A stretch of DNA of 64,000 bases from Clostridia bacterium. Its GTDB lineage: Bacteria; Bacillota; Clostridia; Oscillospirales; CAG-272. A program made the position numbers and the translations under genes. The stretch's first letter is position 1; every line of letters begins with the position of its first letter. A model generated the notes under the pieces. That model did not search any database. It was not told the origin of the DNA and saw only the letters and a program-made list of their open reading frames with translations. Below, piece by piece: positions 1-8,410 of the stretch. The stretch spans positions 62,001 to 126,000 of the forward strand of contig JAFUNJ010000012.1 of NCBI GenBank assembly GCA_017482355.1, read 5' to 3'.

Positions 1-593
1 CCGTTATGAACACCCTTGAAGCCGCAACCGCCGCTTATACCGACGGTGTTCCGCACAGAACGATAATGGCGGCGCTCAGCCGTTTTACTGGCGTCAAGGG
101 CAGAATGGAGCGCATTGCTCTGCCGACTAACGACTTTTCTCTCTACATAGATTTCGCGCACACACCCGACGCGCTTGAAAACGTGCTCAGAACCGTTCGC
201 CGTTTCATGAAGGACGAACAGCGTCTTGTGCTTCTCTTCGGTTGCGGAGGCGACCGCGACCGCACAAAGCGTCCCGTAATGGGCGGAATTGCCTCTAAAA
301 TGGCGGATTTTGTAATCGTTACTGCCGATAACAGCCGTAGCGAAAACACAAGAGATATTATAAACAATATTCTCGAGGGCTTCGACGAAAGCTGTCCTCA
401 TACCGTGATCGAAAGCCGCAAGGAAGCGATTGAATACGCGGTTAAGACCGCGCAGCTCGGCGACGTTATCCTGCTTGCAGGTAAGGGTCATGAGGAATAC
501 GAGATAATGCCGGACGGAACTCATCCCTTCTCGGAGCGCAATATAGCTCTTGAGGCATCAAAGCAGTACCTGAAGGACCACGGCTTATACTGA
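1..593 (+). CDS. murE: UDP-N-acetylmuramyl-tripeptide synthetase, C-terminal part (5' end outside window)
   Basis: This is the C-terminal part of MurE, the cytoplasmic ligase that adds the third amino acid to UDP-MurNAc-dipeptide using ATP. The gene is cut by the window edge, and the reading frame is open from base 3. The Met at base 6 is internal, in a VMNTLEAATAA context. Family landmarks are FAHTPDALENVL, LLFGCGGDRDRTKRP, DNSRSE and AGKGHEEYE. The DNSR stretch matches the DNxR pattern of meso-diaminopimelate-adding enzymes, so the peptidoglycan is probably mDAP type. murF starts 17 bases downstream, as expected in a division and cell-wall operon. Confidence 0.95.
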   Translation, partial: VMNTLEAATAAYTDGVPHRTIMAALSRFTGVKGRMERIALPTNDFSLYIDFAHTPDALENVLRTVRRFMKDEQRLVLLFGCGGDRDRTKRPVMGGIASKMADFVIVTADNSRSENTRDIINNILEGFDESCPHTVIESRKEAIEYAVKTAQLGDVILLAGKGHEEYEIMPDGTHPFSERNIALEASKQYLKDHGLY

Positions 594-610
594 CCGAAAG
601 GAAGAAAGCA

Positions 611-2014
611 ATGCTTGATATTTTTCACGGTGCAAGCGGCGCATCTGTCGCCGACGCCTGCAAAGGAAAACTTATATATGAAGGCGAAAAAAAGGTAAAA
701 AGCGCCGTGATAGACTCGCGCAAGGTATCTGACGGCGATCTTTTCGTCGCAATAGCAGGCGAGCGGACAGACGGACATCTATATCTAACGTCTGCCGCCG
801 AAAAGGGCGCCGCCGCAGTGCTTACCGAAAGAATTCCCGAGGATCTATCACCGTTTGAAAACAACGGCTGCTCGGTAATACTCTGCGAGAACACTTCACT
901 GTCGCTTGCCTGCCTTTCTGCAGAGCACAAGAAGGAATGTGACGTTCTTACCGTCGGAGTTACGGGCAGCGTCGGAAAAACGACAACAAGACAGTTTATT
1001 GCGGTTGTTTTGTGTGCTAAATTCCCGACGCACAAGACTGAGGGCAACTTCAATAATGCGCTTGGACTGCCATTGACGCTTCTCGGCATAAGGGAAGAAC
1101 ACAAGGCGGCAGTCATAGAAATGGGCATGAGCGCAAGAGGCGAGATCTCGTTTCTTACAAAGCTTACCCGTCCTGATATTGGTGTAATTACCGTTATCGG
1201 CTCCTCGCACATCGAGCATCTCGGCTCACGTGAGGGTATACGCGACGCAAAGCTTGAGATAAGAGACGGAATGACCGATGACGGAATACTCGTTCTTAAC
1301 GGCGACGAGCCGCTACTTAGCGGCATTGAAAACGCCGTATACGTCTCACTGCATAATAAAGAATGTCCCTATCGTGCCGAGAATATCCGTAACGACGGAG
1401 ACGGAATGATATTCGATGCAATTACCCCTGACGGAGTGATTACAGACTGCCGCATTCCGACCCTCGGCGAGCATACAGTCCTTGACGCAATGTATGCAGT
1501 CACGGTCGGAAAGCTCGCAGGTCTTACCGACTCTGAGATCAAGCTTGGTCTATCTTCCTTCGTCGGCGTCGGAATGAGACAGAATATCGTAAAGCATAAC
1601 GGCATAACATTTATAAACGACTATTATAACGCAAGCCCCGAATCTATCAAAGCTTCCCTATCGGTAACGAAGGGACTGACCAAAGATATAGGTGGCAGAA
1701 CCGTTGCAGTGATCGGAAACGTAATGGAGCTCGGAGACAGAACCGAGGAGCTTCACCGTTCCGTTGGAAAATACGTTTCGGATATCGGCGTCGATCTGCT
1801 CTTTACCTTCGGAAACGATGCGGCATACATAGCCGATGAAGCGATCAAAAACGGATTTGACAGCGAAAGCGTATTCGTTTTCACCGATATAACAGATGAA
1901 AAGCCAATTTTGGCAACCGTCAAAGAAAAGCTCATAGAAAACGACTGCGTGCTCATCAAGGCAAGTCACGGAATTGACATGGGCAGAATTGCAAAGATAC
2001 TTCTCGAAAATTAA
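611..2014 (+). CDS. murF: UDP-N-acetylmuramoyl-tripeptide--D-alanyl-D-alanine ligase
   Basis: MurF completes the UDP-MurNAc-pentapeptide by joining D-Ala-D-Ala to the tripeptide in the cytoplasm. The 467-residue length is normal. A Mur-ligase P-loop, GVTGSVGKTTT, lies near residue 115. It is followed by the EGNFNNALGLPLTLL region, EMGMSARGEI, and the C-terminal NDYYNASPESIKASL segment typical of MurF. The ATG follows an AAAGGAAG ribosome site. It sits between murE and mraY in the same direction, so co-transcription is likely. Confidence 0.96.
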   Translation: MLDIFHGASGASVADACKGKLIYEGEKKVKSAVIDSRKVSDGDLFVAIAGERTDGHLYLTSAAEKGAAAVLTERIPEDLSPFENNGCSVILCENTSLSLACLSAEHKKECDVLTVGVTGSVGKTTTRQFIAVVLCAKFPTHKTEGNFNNALGLPLTLLGIREEHKAAVIEMGMSARGEISFLTKLTRPDIGVITVIGSSHIEHLGSREGIRDAKLEIRDGMTDDGILVLNGDEPLLSGIENAVYVSLHNKECPYRAENIRNDGDGMIFDAITPDGVITDCRIPTLGEHTVLDAMYAVTVGKLAGLTDSEIKLGLSSFVGVGMRQNIVKHNGITFINDYYNASPESIKASLSVTKGLTKDIGGRTVAVIGNVMELGDRTEELHRSVGKYVSDIGVDLLFTFGNDAAYIADEAIKNGFDSESVFVFTDITDEKPILATVKEKLIENDCVLIKASHGIDMGRIAKILLEN

Positions 2015-2045
2015 AAGGAGCGGCTAAAGCCGAGGAATTTAAAAA

Positions 2046-3035
2046 ATGATACTATTTTATATTATCTCACTGTTATTAACGTTCGTAATAACTGCGGTAA
2101 TCCTACGTTTTCTTATCCCTTATCTTAAAAGCAAGAAAATGGGACAGAAGATACTCGATATAGGACCGCGCTGGCATAAATCAAAGGAAGGCACGCCGAC
2201 GATGGGAGGTCTTTCCTTCCTCATTGCAATATCGCTCGTTTGCGCTACGCTCTTCACGGTGATCTTCGCGCAGACAAACGATAAACAGATGCTCTTCCCC
2301 GTTATTTGCCTCGTATTTGCGGTTCTTAATTCTGTTATCGGTATGATAGACGACAGAACAAAGTTCGCAAAGAACAAGAACGAGGGTCTTCTATCCTGGC
2401 AAAAATATCTGCTTCAGCTTATCGTAGCCGTAATTTTCGTAGTAGCGGCAAGCAGTTTGGATTTTGTAGATACACATCTTTACCTCCCCTTCTTTAATAA
2501 GACAGTAGACCTTGGATTCTTCTATTACATAATCGCCGTAATACTCATCACGGGAGTTGTAAACAGCGTAAACCTCGCAGACGGTATAGACGGACTCGCC
2601 GCAACTGAAACTGCAGTAGTCGCCGCATTCTTCTCTGCCGTTGCTTTTAAAGGTCAGAATAAAGCGCTCGGCGTTCTTTCGGGCTCGACCCTCGGCGGAT
2701 GCCTCGGATTCCTCGTATATAACTTCTACCCTGCAAGAGTCTTTATGGGTGACACAGGATCGCTCTTCCTTGGCGGTCTGGTCACCTCGATGGCATTCCT
2801 TATCGGAAATCCTCTTATAATTCTCATCTGCGGCTTCGTATATATAATGGAAGCAATTTCCGATATTATACAGGTCGGATACTTCAAGATAACACACGGA
2901 AAGCGCTTCTTTAAAATGGCGCCGATACACCATCACTTTGAAAAATGCGGATGGAGTGAGGTAAAGGTCGTAACGGTATTTTCTCTTACGACTCTCGTCC
3001 TCTGCGTCGTTTCCTATTTCTTTGGAATAGCTTAA
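2046..3035 (+). CDS. mraY: phospho-N-acetylmuramoyl-pentapeptide transferase
   Basis: MraY moves phospho-MurNAc-pentapeptide from UDP to undecaprenyl phosphate, making lipid I at the membrane. The 329-residue protein has about ten hydrophobic segments. Family signatures are GTPTMGGLSFL, the IGMIDDRTK acidic motif, NSVNLADGIDGLA, VFMGDTGSLFLGG, and the MAPIHHHFEKCGW histidine motif near residue 295. The ribosome site is a GAGGA about ten bases before the ATG; a small GGCTAAAGCC stem lies just upstream. murD, often next in this operon, is absent here: ftsW follows directly. Confidence 0.97.
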   Translation: MILFYIISLLLTFVITAVILRFLIPYLKSKKMGQKILDIGPRWHKSKEGTPTMGGLSFLIAISLVCATLFTVIFAQTNDKQMLFPVICLVFAVLNSVIGMIDDRTKFAKNKNEGLLSWQKYLLQLIVAVIFVVAASSLDFVDTHLYLPFFNKTVDLGFFYYIIAVILITGVVNSVNLADGIDGLAATETAVVAAFFSAVAFKGQNKALGVLSGSTLGGCLGFLVYNFYPARVFMGDTGSLFLGGLVTSMAFLIGNPLIILICGFVYIMEAISDIIQVGYFKITHGKRFFKMAPIHHHFEKCGWSEVKVVTVFSLTTLVLCVVSYFFGIA

Positions 3036-3048
3036 AAGGATCATAAAT

Positions 3049-4761
3049 ATGAACAGAACCCCTAACGAAAAAGACAAAAACGGTGGTAGACCGTCATACA
3101 ATCAGTCGGGCAATTCTGTTCGACTTCAAACGGCCGGCGCACCGATGCGTCAAAATCCTCAAGATAACATACCCGAGAACGCTCAGCCGCGCAGACCCGT
3201 AAACCGCCCTTCCGACGCTGAAAGAAGAACGGTTAACGCTAACCAAAACGCTGAAAGAAGAACGGTCAACGCTAACCCTAACGCCGAACGGCGAACAGTT
3301 AAACCTCGTCAAAACGCGGAAAGAAAGACAGTTAACGGTAATCCAAATGCAGAAAGAAATACCGCTAACAGTGACACTCGCGTAAGACAAGGCGCCTCCC
3401 ATAACGAGCCGCGTGCCAAAATGCGTCCTCAGCAGGGTGAGCAAAGCCGTTCGCAAAATGAAGGCAAAGCACCTGCTCCCCGTAACGAAAAACAGCCGTT
3501 ACAGCAGAATAACGAAAATAAAAAGCCGGGGGCTCTTAAGCGTATGACAGCCGCGCTGACGGCACGTCCGCAAAAGAAGCCGATCCCGCGTACACGCAAA
3601 AACGACTTTATCAAGCCGACCGACATTGTTAGAATCAAGGGCAGCTACGATAAGCTGTTTCTCATTCTCGTTATAGTTCTGACGCTTTTCGGAATTATAA
3701 TGGACTTCTCGGCAAGCTACGCATACGCGTTCAGCAAATACGGCGACAGCTTCTATTTCGTAAAAAGACAGATACTTTTCGCCTGCTTAGGTATGATCCC
3801 GCTTATTTTCGCGATGAACTTCGATTACCGATGGCTGCGAAAGGTAACGGTTCCTATATTCATTATTTCAACTGCTCTGCTGCTTGTCGTTCTGATGTAC
3901 GGAATTGCAAGCGGTGTTGCCCAACGATGGATAATGATAGGTTCGTACACGTTCCAGCCGTCAGAGGTCATGAAACCGGCTCTGGTGTTTATGTTAGCGC
4001 TATACGTCGCGCGAAATCAGGACCGAATAACAAACTACGGTAACAGGCGACAGTCCTTCTGGTACGGAATGTTTATTCCCTTCCTAATCGTTGGAGTCGT
4101 GTGCTTGCTTATCGCCCTTGAAAGACACATTTCAGGTACTATCATAGTCTTTGCAATTGGAGCTGTCGTCATCTTCGCGGCAGGCGCAAGCATGAAATGG
4201 TTTGCATCTGCTGTTGCGTTGGCAGGGGGACTTATCGGAATTGCGATTGCAGTCTTCCCATACGCGCAAGAAAGAATCAACATGCTTCTTCACCCTGAAA
4301 CCTACGATCCAAAGGGTAAGATTTGGCAGACGCTTCAGGGTCTGTATGCGATCGGATCCGGGGGACTTTTCGGAGTCGGTCTCGGAAACAGCCGCCAGAA
4401 GCACATGTACGTTTCTCAGCCGCAAAACGACTTCGTCTTCTCTATAATTGCAGAGGAGCTCGGATTCGCAGGAGCGGCTCTGGTCATAATTCTCTTTATG
4501 CTTCTTATCTGGCGCGGCTTCGTTATAGCCCTTAAAGCGCCTGATACCTTCTCATCTCTTGTCGTTATCGGTCTTATAAGCAAGGTCGCGATCCAGACGT
4601 TGCTCAATATCGCCGTTGTTACTAACATGATCCCGAATACAGGTATCTCACTACCGTTCTTCAGCTACGGCGGTACAGCCCTTATAGTTCAGCTGGCAGA
4701 AATGGGAGTTATACTTTCAATATCTAAATACTCATATCAAAAAAAGGATGCTCTTGATTAA
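3049..4761 (+). CDS. ftsW: FtsW/SpoVE-type SEDS peptidoglycan glycosyltransferase with long repeat-bearing N-terminal tail
   Basis: This is a SEDS-family lipid II polymerase, working with a class B PBP during septal or spore wall synthesis. Residues from about 202 onward form the multi-pass SEDS core, with QRWIMIGSYTFQPSEVMKPA, GGLFGVGLGNSRQ, QNDFVFSIIAEELGFAGA (carrying the conserved Asp) and MIPNTGISLPFFSYGG. It carries roughly 195 extra hydrophilic residues in front of the core, rich in N, Q, R and P, including five 11-residue repeats at about 56-110. Usual FtsW proteins have only a short cytoplasmic tail, so this 570-residue version is long. The start is supported by AAAGGA upstream. FtsW versus SpoVE cannot be decided from sequence alone. 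Confidence 0.9.
   Translation: MNRTPNEKDKNGGRPSYNQSGNSVRLQTAGAPMRQNPQDNIPENAQPRRPVNRPSDAERRTVNANQNAERRTVNANPNAERRTVKPRQNAERKTVNGNPNAERNTANSDTRVRQGASHNEPRAKMRPQQGEQSRSQNEGKAPAPRNEKQPLQQNNENKKPGALKRMTAALTARPQKKPIPRTRKNDFIKPTDIVRIKGSYDKLFLILVIVLTLFGIIMDFSASYAYAFSKYGDSFYFVKRQILFACLGMIPLIFAMNFDYRWLRKVTVPIFIISTALLLVVLMYGIASGVAQRWIMIGSYTFQPSEVMKPALVFMLALYVARNQDRITNYGNRRQSFWYGMFIPFLIVGVVCLLIALERHISGTIIVFAIGAVVIFAAGASMKWFASAVALAGGLIGIAIAVFPYAQERINMLLHPETYDPKGKIWQTLQGLYAIGSGGLFGVGLGNSRQKHMYVSQPQNDFVFSIIAEELGFAGAALVIILFMLLIWRGFVIALKAPDTFSSLVVIGLISKVAIQTLLNIAVVTNMIPNTGISLPFFSYGGTALIVQLAEMGVILSISKYSYQKKDALD
3214..3378 (+). repeat. five in-frame 33-bp tandem repeats within ftsW
   Basis: Five consecutive 33-bp units encode [N/D]AER[R/K]TVNANP-like 11-mers: DAERRTVNANQ, NAERRTVNANP, NAERRTVKPRQ, NAERKTVNGNP and NAERNTANSDT. 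The first two units are the most alike and divergence rises downstream, which suggests expansion by slippage or unequal crossing-over followed by drift. The repeats lie in the basic, disordered cytoplasmic tail of the SEDS protein. Confidence 0.9.
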
Positions 4762-4763
4762 AA

Positions 4764-5885
4764 ATGAAAGTACTGCTTACAGGCGGAGGCACAGGCGGTC
4801 ACATTAACCCCGCAATTGCCATCGCTAAAACAATATTAAAACACCAGCCCGACGCTGAGATCGCCTTTGTCGGAACAAGCCGCGGAATGGAAAACCGCCT
4901 TGTGCCTAAGGAGGGCTTCAAGCTATACCATATTGAGATGCAGGGACTGAGAAGAAAGATATCTCTTTCAAACCTTAAAACCCTGTATCTTACTGCAACC
5001 TCTGTCGGAAAAGCAAAGAAGCTGATCAAGGAGTTCAAGCCCGATATCTGTATAGGTACAGGCGGATACGTCTCCTGGCCGCTCATCAAGGCAGCAGCAA
5101 AGATGAAGATCCCGACTGCCATGCACGAGTCAAACGCGCTTGCAGGAGTTGCGATCAAAATGCTCGCGCCACACATAGACGTTCTCTTTACCAATTTCGA
5201 AGCGACCGCCGAGCAGATAAAGAAATGCAAGAAGATAATGCACGTCGGAAATCCGCTTAAATCGGGATTTTCCGATATAACAAGGGAAGAGGCAAGAAAG
5301 AAGCTCGGCTTTGAAAACCGCTTCCGCTATTCCCTGCTCACTTGCGGCGGAAGCAACGGTGCAGGCAGGATAAATACCGAAGCAATTAAGCTGATGGCAG
5401 AGTTTTCAAGCAAGCACCCCGAGGTGCATCATCTGCATCAGGCAGGCGTTATCAACTACGAAAAAACAAAGGCGGAATTTGAACGCCTCGGTCTCGATAA
5501 ATACGAGAACCTCGTTCTCGTTGATTACATATACGATATGCCCGACCGTCTCGCGGCTGCTGACCTTGTCATCAACCGTGCAGGCGCAATGACGATTTCC
5601 GAGCTCGCGCATCTCAAAAAGCCGTCAATACTTATTCCCTCGCCGAACGTAACCGATAATCACCAATATAAAAACGCTAAGGTGCTTTATGACGCAGATG
5701 CGATCTGTTTGATCGAGGAAAGCAAACTGACAGACGGACTTCTTTCAAAAACCGTCGAGGAGCTTCTCTTCGACCGCGAAAAGCGTCAAAATATGGGCGA
5801 AAATTTCGGTAAATTTGCAATTAGTAACGCAAACGAGCTGATCTATAATGAAATTTTTGCTCTTGTAAATTCACGCAAGATGTGA
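4764..5885 (+). CDS. murG: UDP-N-acetylglucosamine--N-acetylmuramyl-(pentapeptide) pyrophosphoryl-undecaprenol N-acetylglucosamine transferase
   Basis: MurG is a GT28 glycosyltransferase that converts lipid I to lipid II on the inner face of the membrane. The N-terminal LLTGGGTGGHINPAIAIA glycine loop, the TGGYVSWPLI loop, HESNALAGVAIK, the second-domain LTCGGSNGAGRIN loop and the UDP-GlcNAc-binding RAGAMTISELA segment are all present. Length 373 is typical. It starts two bases after the ftsW stop, so translation is probably coupled. A promoter for ftsQ lies inside its 3' end. Confidence 0.97.
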   Translation: MKVLLTGGGTGGHINPAIAIAKTILKHQPDAEIAFVGTSRGMENRLVPKEGFKLYHIEMQGLRRKISLSNLKTLYLTATSVGKAKKLIKEFKPDICIGTGGYVSWPLIKAAAKMKIPTAMHESNALAGVAIKMLAPHIDVLFTNFEATAEQIKKCKKIMHVGNPLKSGFSDITREEARKKLGFENRFRYSLLTCGGSNGAGRINTEAIKLMAEFSSKHPEVHHLHQAGVINYEKTKAEFERLGLDKYENLVLVDYIYDMPDRLAAADLVINRAGAMTISELAHLKKPSILIPSPNVTDNHQYKNAKVLYDADAICLIEESKLTDGLLSKTVEELLFDREKRQNMGENFGKFAISNANELIYNEIFALVNSRKM

Positions 5886-5891
5886 TATAAT
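5863..5891 (+). promoter_or_regulatory. sigma-A-type promoter for ftsQ inside the murG 3' end
   Basis: TTGTAA, a 17-base spacer, then TATAAT (5886-5891). It overlaps the murG stop codon and ends about 38 bases before the ftsQ start, so ftsQ can be transcribed apart from the mur genes. Confidence 0.7.
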
Positions 5892-5929
5892 TTCATTTAC
5901 CCTCATTTTTCAGAAAGGAGTCGTGAAAA

Positions 5930-6790
5930 TTGAATAATAACGGTAACGAATACGTGCTGGACGAAGAACTAAGTAACGCCGAGCTAGTTAATAACGACTC
6001 TTTTTTGAAGCTTCGCTCAAAAAACAAGCGAAAAGAAGTCGGCAGAAAGATCTTTTACGTCCTTATCGGTGCGGCTCTTACCGCGCTGATAGCAATCGTA
6101 TGTATCTTCGTTTTCTTCGGACTTGACAAGGTCGAGGTCAAAGGAAACAGCCGCTATACCGAAAAACAAATAATTGAGGCATGCGGCTTTTCTCCGTCGG
6201 ACAACCTGTTCGGCGTCGATCTCGAAAAAGCCGAAAAAGACATAATTAAGAAGTATCCATATATAAGTAAGGTAACGTTCAAGCGCGTGCTTCCCTCGAC
6301 GCTCGTCATCAACGTAACTGAAGATGCTCCGCACTACTGTACGGAAATATACGGCGATTATTTCTTACTGTCAAGCGATCTCAGAATAATATCTAAGCAT
6401 GATATATATGAAGATATCATGGTTCTCGATATGCCGGTCATATATCTCAAGCTTCCACAGGTCGAGCGAGCTGTTCAGGGGGAGCGAATCGTATTCGACA
6501 AGGATTCAAATTACGATCATATCGTTGAATTTCTTTCCGAGCTTAAGGACCAAGAGATATATAAAAAAACAGACTGCATTGACGCGTCTGACAGATATCA
6601 TCTTGCTCTCTATACGGACGAAAGAAAATATAAGATAGTTATCGGAACAAACGATAATTTGGATACAAAGCTCAAGTTCGTTAAAAACGTTATAGCTACT
6701 TATGACCCGTACGCAATCGTCTCCATTAACGTTGAAAAGGTTAATCAAATAGTCGCAAGAGAATTGGAAAAACCTTTTGAGTACAGATAA
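5930..6790 (+). CDS. ftsQ: cell division protein FtsQ/DivIB
   Basis: FtsQ/DivIB is a single-pass divisome protein with an outward-facing POTRA domain, linking FtsL, FtsB and other septal partners. The protein has a charged cytoplasmic start, a membrane segment at about residues 40-63, and a POTRA domain beginning FGLDKVEVKGNSRYTEKQI. Length 286 fits the family. I chose the TTG start at 5930 because AAAGGAG (5914-5920) sits nine bases before it; the nearby GTG at 5923 runs into a stop at once. It lies between murG and ftsZ with its own promoter. Confidence 0.88.
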   Translation: MNNNGNEYVLDEELSNAELVNNDSFLKLRSKNKRKEVGRKIFYVLIGAALTALIAIVCIFVFFGLDKVEVKGNSRYTEKQIIEACGFSPSDNLFGVDLEKAEKDIIKKYPYISKVTFKRVLPSTLVINVTEDAPHYCTEIYGDYFLLSSDLRIISKHDIYEDIMVLDMPVIYLKLPQVERAVQGERIVFDKDSNYDHIVEFLSELKDQEIYKKTDCIDASDRYHLALYTDERKYKIVIGTNDNLDTKLKFVKNVIATYDPYAIVSINVEKVNQIVARELEKPFEYR

Positions 6791-6842
6791 CTTCGACGGG
6801 CAAACAAAATTATGAACAAACAGTAAACTTTGTGAAAACCTC

Positions 6843-6871
6843 TTGCATCAAAGTCTAAAAAGAAGTATCAT
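6843..6871 (+). promoter_or_regulatory. candidate sigma-A promoter for ftsZ
   Basis: TTGCAT, 17 bases, TATCAT (6866-6871) in the 168-base gap before ftsZ. The -10 has one deviation from consensus. The mRNA leader would be about 80 bases. The rest of the gap is AT-rich with no clear structure. Confidence 0.45.
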
Positions 6872-6958
6872 ATTGTTGTGTGACCTATTTTTTCCGAAAT
6901 AATGTCGCAAAGTGCAAAATAATAGAAATATAAAAGATTTTTTTGGAGGATACATATC

Positions 6959-8089
6959 ATGGAATTTGAAAACTACGCAGAAAATGAAAATTTAGTAAAT
7001 ATAAAGGTAGTCGGCGTCGGCGGCGGCGGAAACAACGCAGTTAACCGCATGATCTCGAGCAACGTTCGCGGCGTTGAGTTTATCGCTGTTAATACCGATA
7101 GACAGGCACTCGGTCGTTCTACCGCTGGCAAGAAGATCACTCTCGGCGACAAGATCACTAAGGGTCACGGCGCTGGTGCTAACCCCGATATCGGTGCAAG
7201 AGCTGCTGAAGAGAGCCAGGAAGAGATCACCAACGCTATCAAGGGCGCTGACATGGTATTTATCACCTCCGGTATGGGCGGCGGAACCGGAACAGGTGCT
7301 GCACCCGTAGTTGCTAAGATCGCTCGCGATATGGGCATTCTTACCGTTGGTATCGTAACTAAGCCCTTCGCATTCGAAGGAAGAAAGAGAATGGAAGCTG
7401 CTGAAGCAGGTATCGAGCGTCTGCGCGAGTGCGTTGACTCTCTCATAATCATTCCTAACGAGCGCCTTAAGCAGATCTCCGAAACCAGAATCACTCTCGC
7501 AAACGCTTTCTCCGAGGCAGATAATATCCTCCGCCACGGTGTACAGAGCATTTCCGAGCTTATCAACGTTGACGGATTCATCAACCTTGACTTCGCAGAC
7601 GTTACTACAGTTATGAAGGACGGCGGACCCGCACACATGGGTATCGGTACTGCTTCCGGTAAGGACAAGGCAACCGAAGCTCCCCGTCTTGCAATATCCT
7701 CTCCCCTTCTTGAGACTACTATCGCAGGTGCAAAGGGTATCCTCATCAGCATCACTGCTTCTCCTGACATTGGACTTGAAGAGATCGAGACCGCATCGCA
7801 GCTCATCTCCGACGAGGCACATCCCGATGCAGAGATCATCTGGGGTGTTGCGTTCGATGACAGTCTTGAGGACACCATGACTATCACCGTTGTTGCTACC
7901 GGCTTCGACGCTCCCAAGAAGGAGACCAAGACCACTGCTAAGGCTGCATTCGCTAACAAGGCAGAAAAGACAGAGAAGGCAGAAGCAGCTGACGAAGAGA
8001 ACGCTGAAGCAGCCGATCCTTCCGTTCCTGACGATGATTTCCTCGCACTTTGGGACATCGTTCAGAAGAAGAGAAACGCAGGAAACTGA
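6959..8089 (+). CDS. ftsZ: cell division GTPase FtsZ
   Basis: FtsZ is the tubulin-like GTPase that forms the division ring. N-terminal [16 protein letters not shown], the tubulin signature [16 protein letters not shown] near residue 105, the T7-loop region [11 protein letters not shown], and the C-terminal domain are intact at 376 residues. The ribosome site TTTTGGAGGA is strong. The linker from about residue 315 is short, rich in K, E and A, and ends [15 protein letters not shown]. This tail is unlike the usual DIPxFLRRR C-terminal peptide, lacking the proline. No spoIIGA, sigE or sigG follows, a neighbourhood common in spore-forming Clostridia. Confidence 0.98.
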   Translation: MEFENYAENENLVNIKVVGVGGGGNNAVNRMISSNVRGVEFIAVNTDRQALGRSTAGKKITLGDKITKGHGAGANPDIGARAAEESQEEITNAIKGADMVFITSGMGGGTGTGAAPVVAKIARDMGILTVGIVTKPFAFEGRKRMEAAEAGIERLRECVDSLIIIPNERLKQISETRITLANAFSEADNILRHGVQSISELINVDGFINLDFADVTTVMKDGGPAHMGIGTASGKDKATEAPRLAISSPLLETTIAGAKGILISITASPDIGLEEIETASQLISDEAHPDAEIIWGVAFDDSLEDTMTITVVATGFDAPKKETKTTAKAAFANKAEKTEKAEAADEENAEAADPSVPDDDFLALWDIVQKKRNAGN

Positions 8090-8100
8090 TAAATGAATCA

Positions 8101-8128
8101 AACGCGGCTCAATGAGCCGCGTTTTTCT
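8101..8128 (+). terminator. intrinsic terminator after ftsZ
   Basis: A perfect stem, AACGCGGCTC / GAGCCGCGTT with an AAT loop (8101-8123), is followed by a T run. It ends the division-gene transcription unit. Confidence 0.9.
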
Positions 8129-8148
8129 TTATTTTTTTGATTTTTCTC

Positions 8149-8177
8149 TTGACAATGCTGGAATACTGTGGTATAAT
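8149..8177 (+). promoter_or_regulatory. consensus sigma-A promoter for tRNA-Lys
   Basis: Perfect TTGACA (8149-8154), 17 bases, perfect TATAAT (8172-8177). Transcription should begin near 8184, about a dozen bases before the tRNA 5' end. Confidence 0.92.
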
Positions 8178-8195
8178 ATCATTCGTGCCGAAAAC

Positions 8196-8271
8196 GCCCC
8201 TGTAGCTCAGTTGGTAGAGCACTTGACTTTTAATCAAGTTGTCCGGAGTTCGACTCTCCGCAGGAGCACCA
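8196..8271 (+). tRNA. tRNA-Lys (anticodon TTT), CCA encoded
   Basis: A 76-base cloverleaf. The acceptor strand GCCCCTG pairs with CAGGAGC, the D-arm is GCTC...GAGC, and the anticodon stem CTTGA/TCAAG encloses the loop CTTTTAA with TTT at 8229-8231. The T-arm is CGGAG/CTCCG with TTCGACT. Discriminator A is followed by encoded CCA. One oddity is a C3-A70 mismatch in the acceptor stem, where C-G or T-A would be expected. It has its own promoter and terminator, so it is a single-gene unit. Confidence 0.95.
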
Positions 8272-8272
8272 G

Positions 8273-8306
8273 AAAAAAGCCATTCGTAATACGAGTGGCT
8301 TTTTTC
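8273..8306 (+). terminator. intrinsic terminator after tRNA-Lys
   Basis: AAAAAAGCCA pairs with TGGCTTTTTT around an inner TTCGT/ACGAG stem with an AAT loop. The T run on the far side completes a strong terminator. Confidence 0.9.
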
Positions 8307-8313
8307 AATGATA

Positions 8314-8410
8314 TTTGCCTTCGGCAAATGATGTCTGCTTCGCCTAATGATGACGCTCCGCTTTGAGCACAGCGAAAAAGCATCATATTGACGTAGTCAA
8401 TACATCATTT
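8314..8410. repeat. nested palindromic element of mini-hairpins with TGATG/CATCA punctuation
   Basis: This gap between tRNA-Lys and the reductase gene holds a compact palindrome. TTTGCC-TTC-GGCAAA (8314-8328) and ATTGAC-GTA-GTCAAT (8387-8401) are small hairpins. AAATGATGT (8326-8334) pairs with ACATCATTT (8402-8410), ATGATG (8347-8352) pairs with CATCAT (8381-8386), and GCTC...GAGC forms the centre. It ends at the stop codon of the minus-strand reductase gene. It could act as that gene's transcript end, or be a REP/MITE-like dispersed element; copies elsewhere in the genome would decide this. Confidence 0.6.

Noticed and set aside
3214-3378. CRISPR-like direct repeats
   Set aside because: The 33-bp units are contiguous, in frame, with no spacers, and code for a repetitive tail of FtsW.
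6992-8101. A 369-codon open frame antisense to ftsZ
   Set aside because: It mirrors ftsZ codons, has no ribosome site or recognisable family, and such frames arise where the sense gene uses biased codons.
8112-8366. Open frame covering tRNA-Lys and its flanks
   Set aside because: It runs through the tRNA and terminator; no coding signal.
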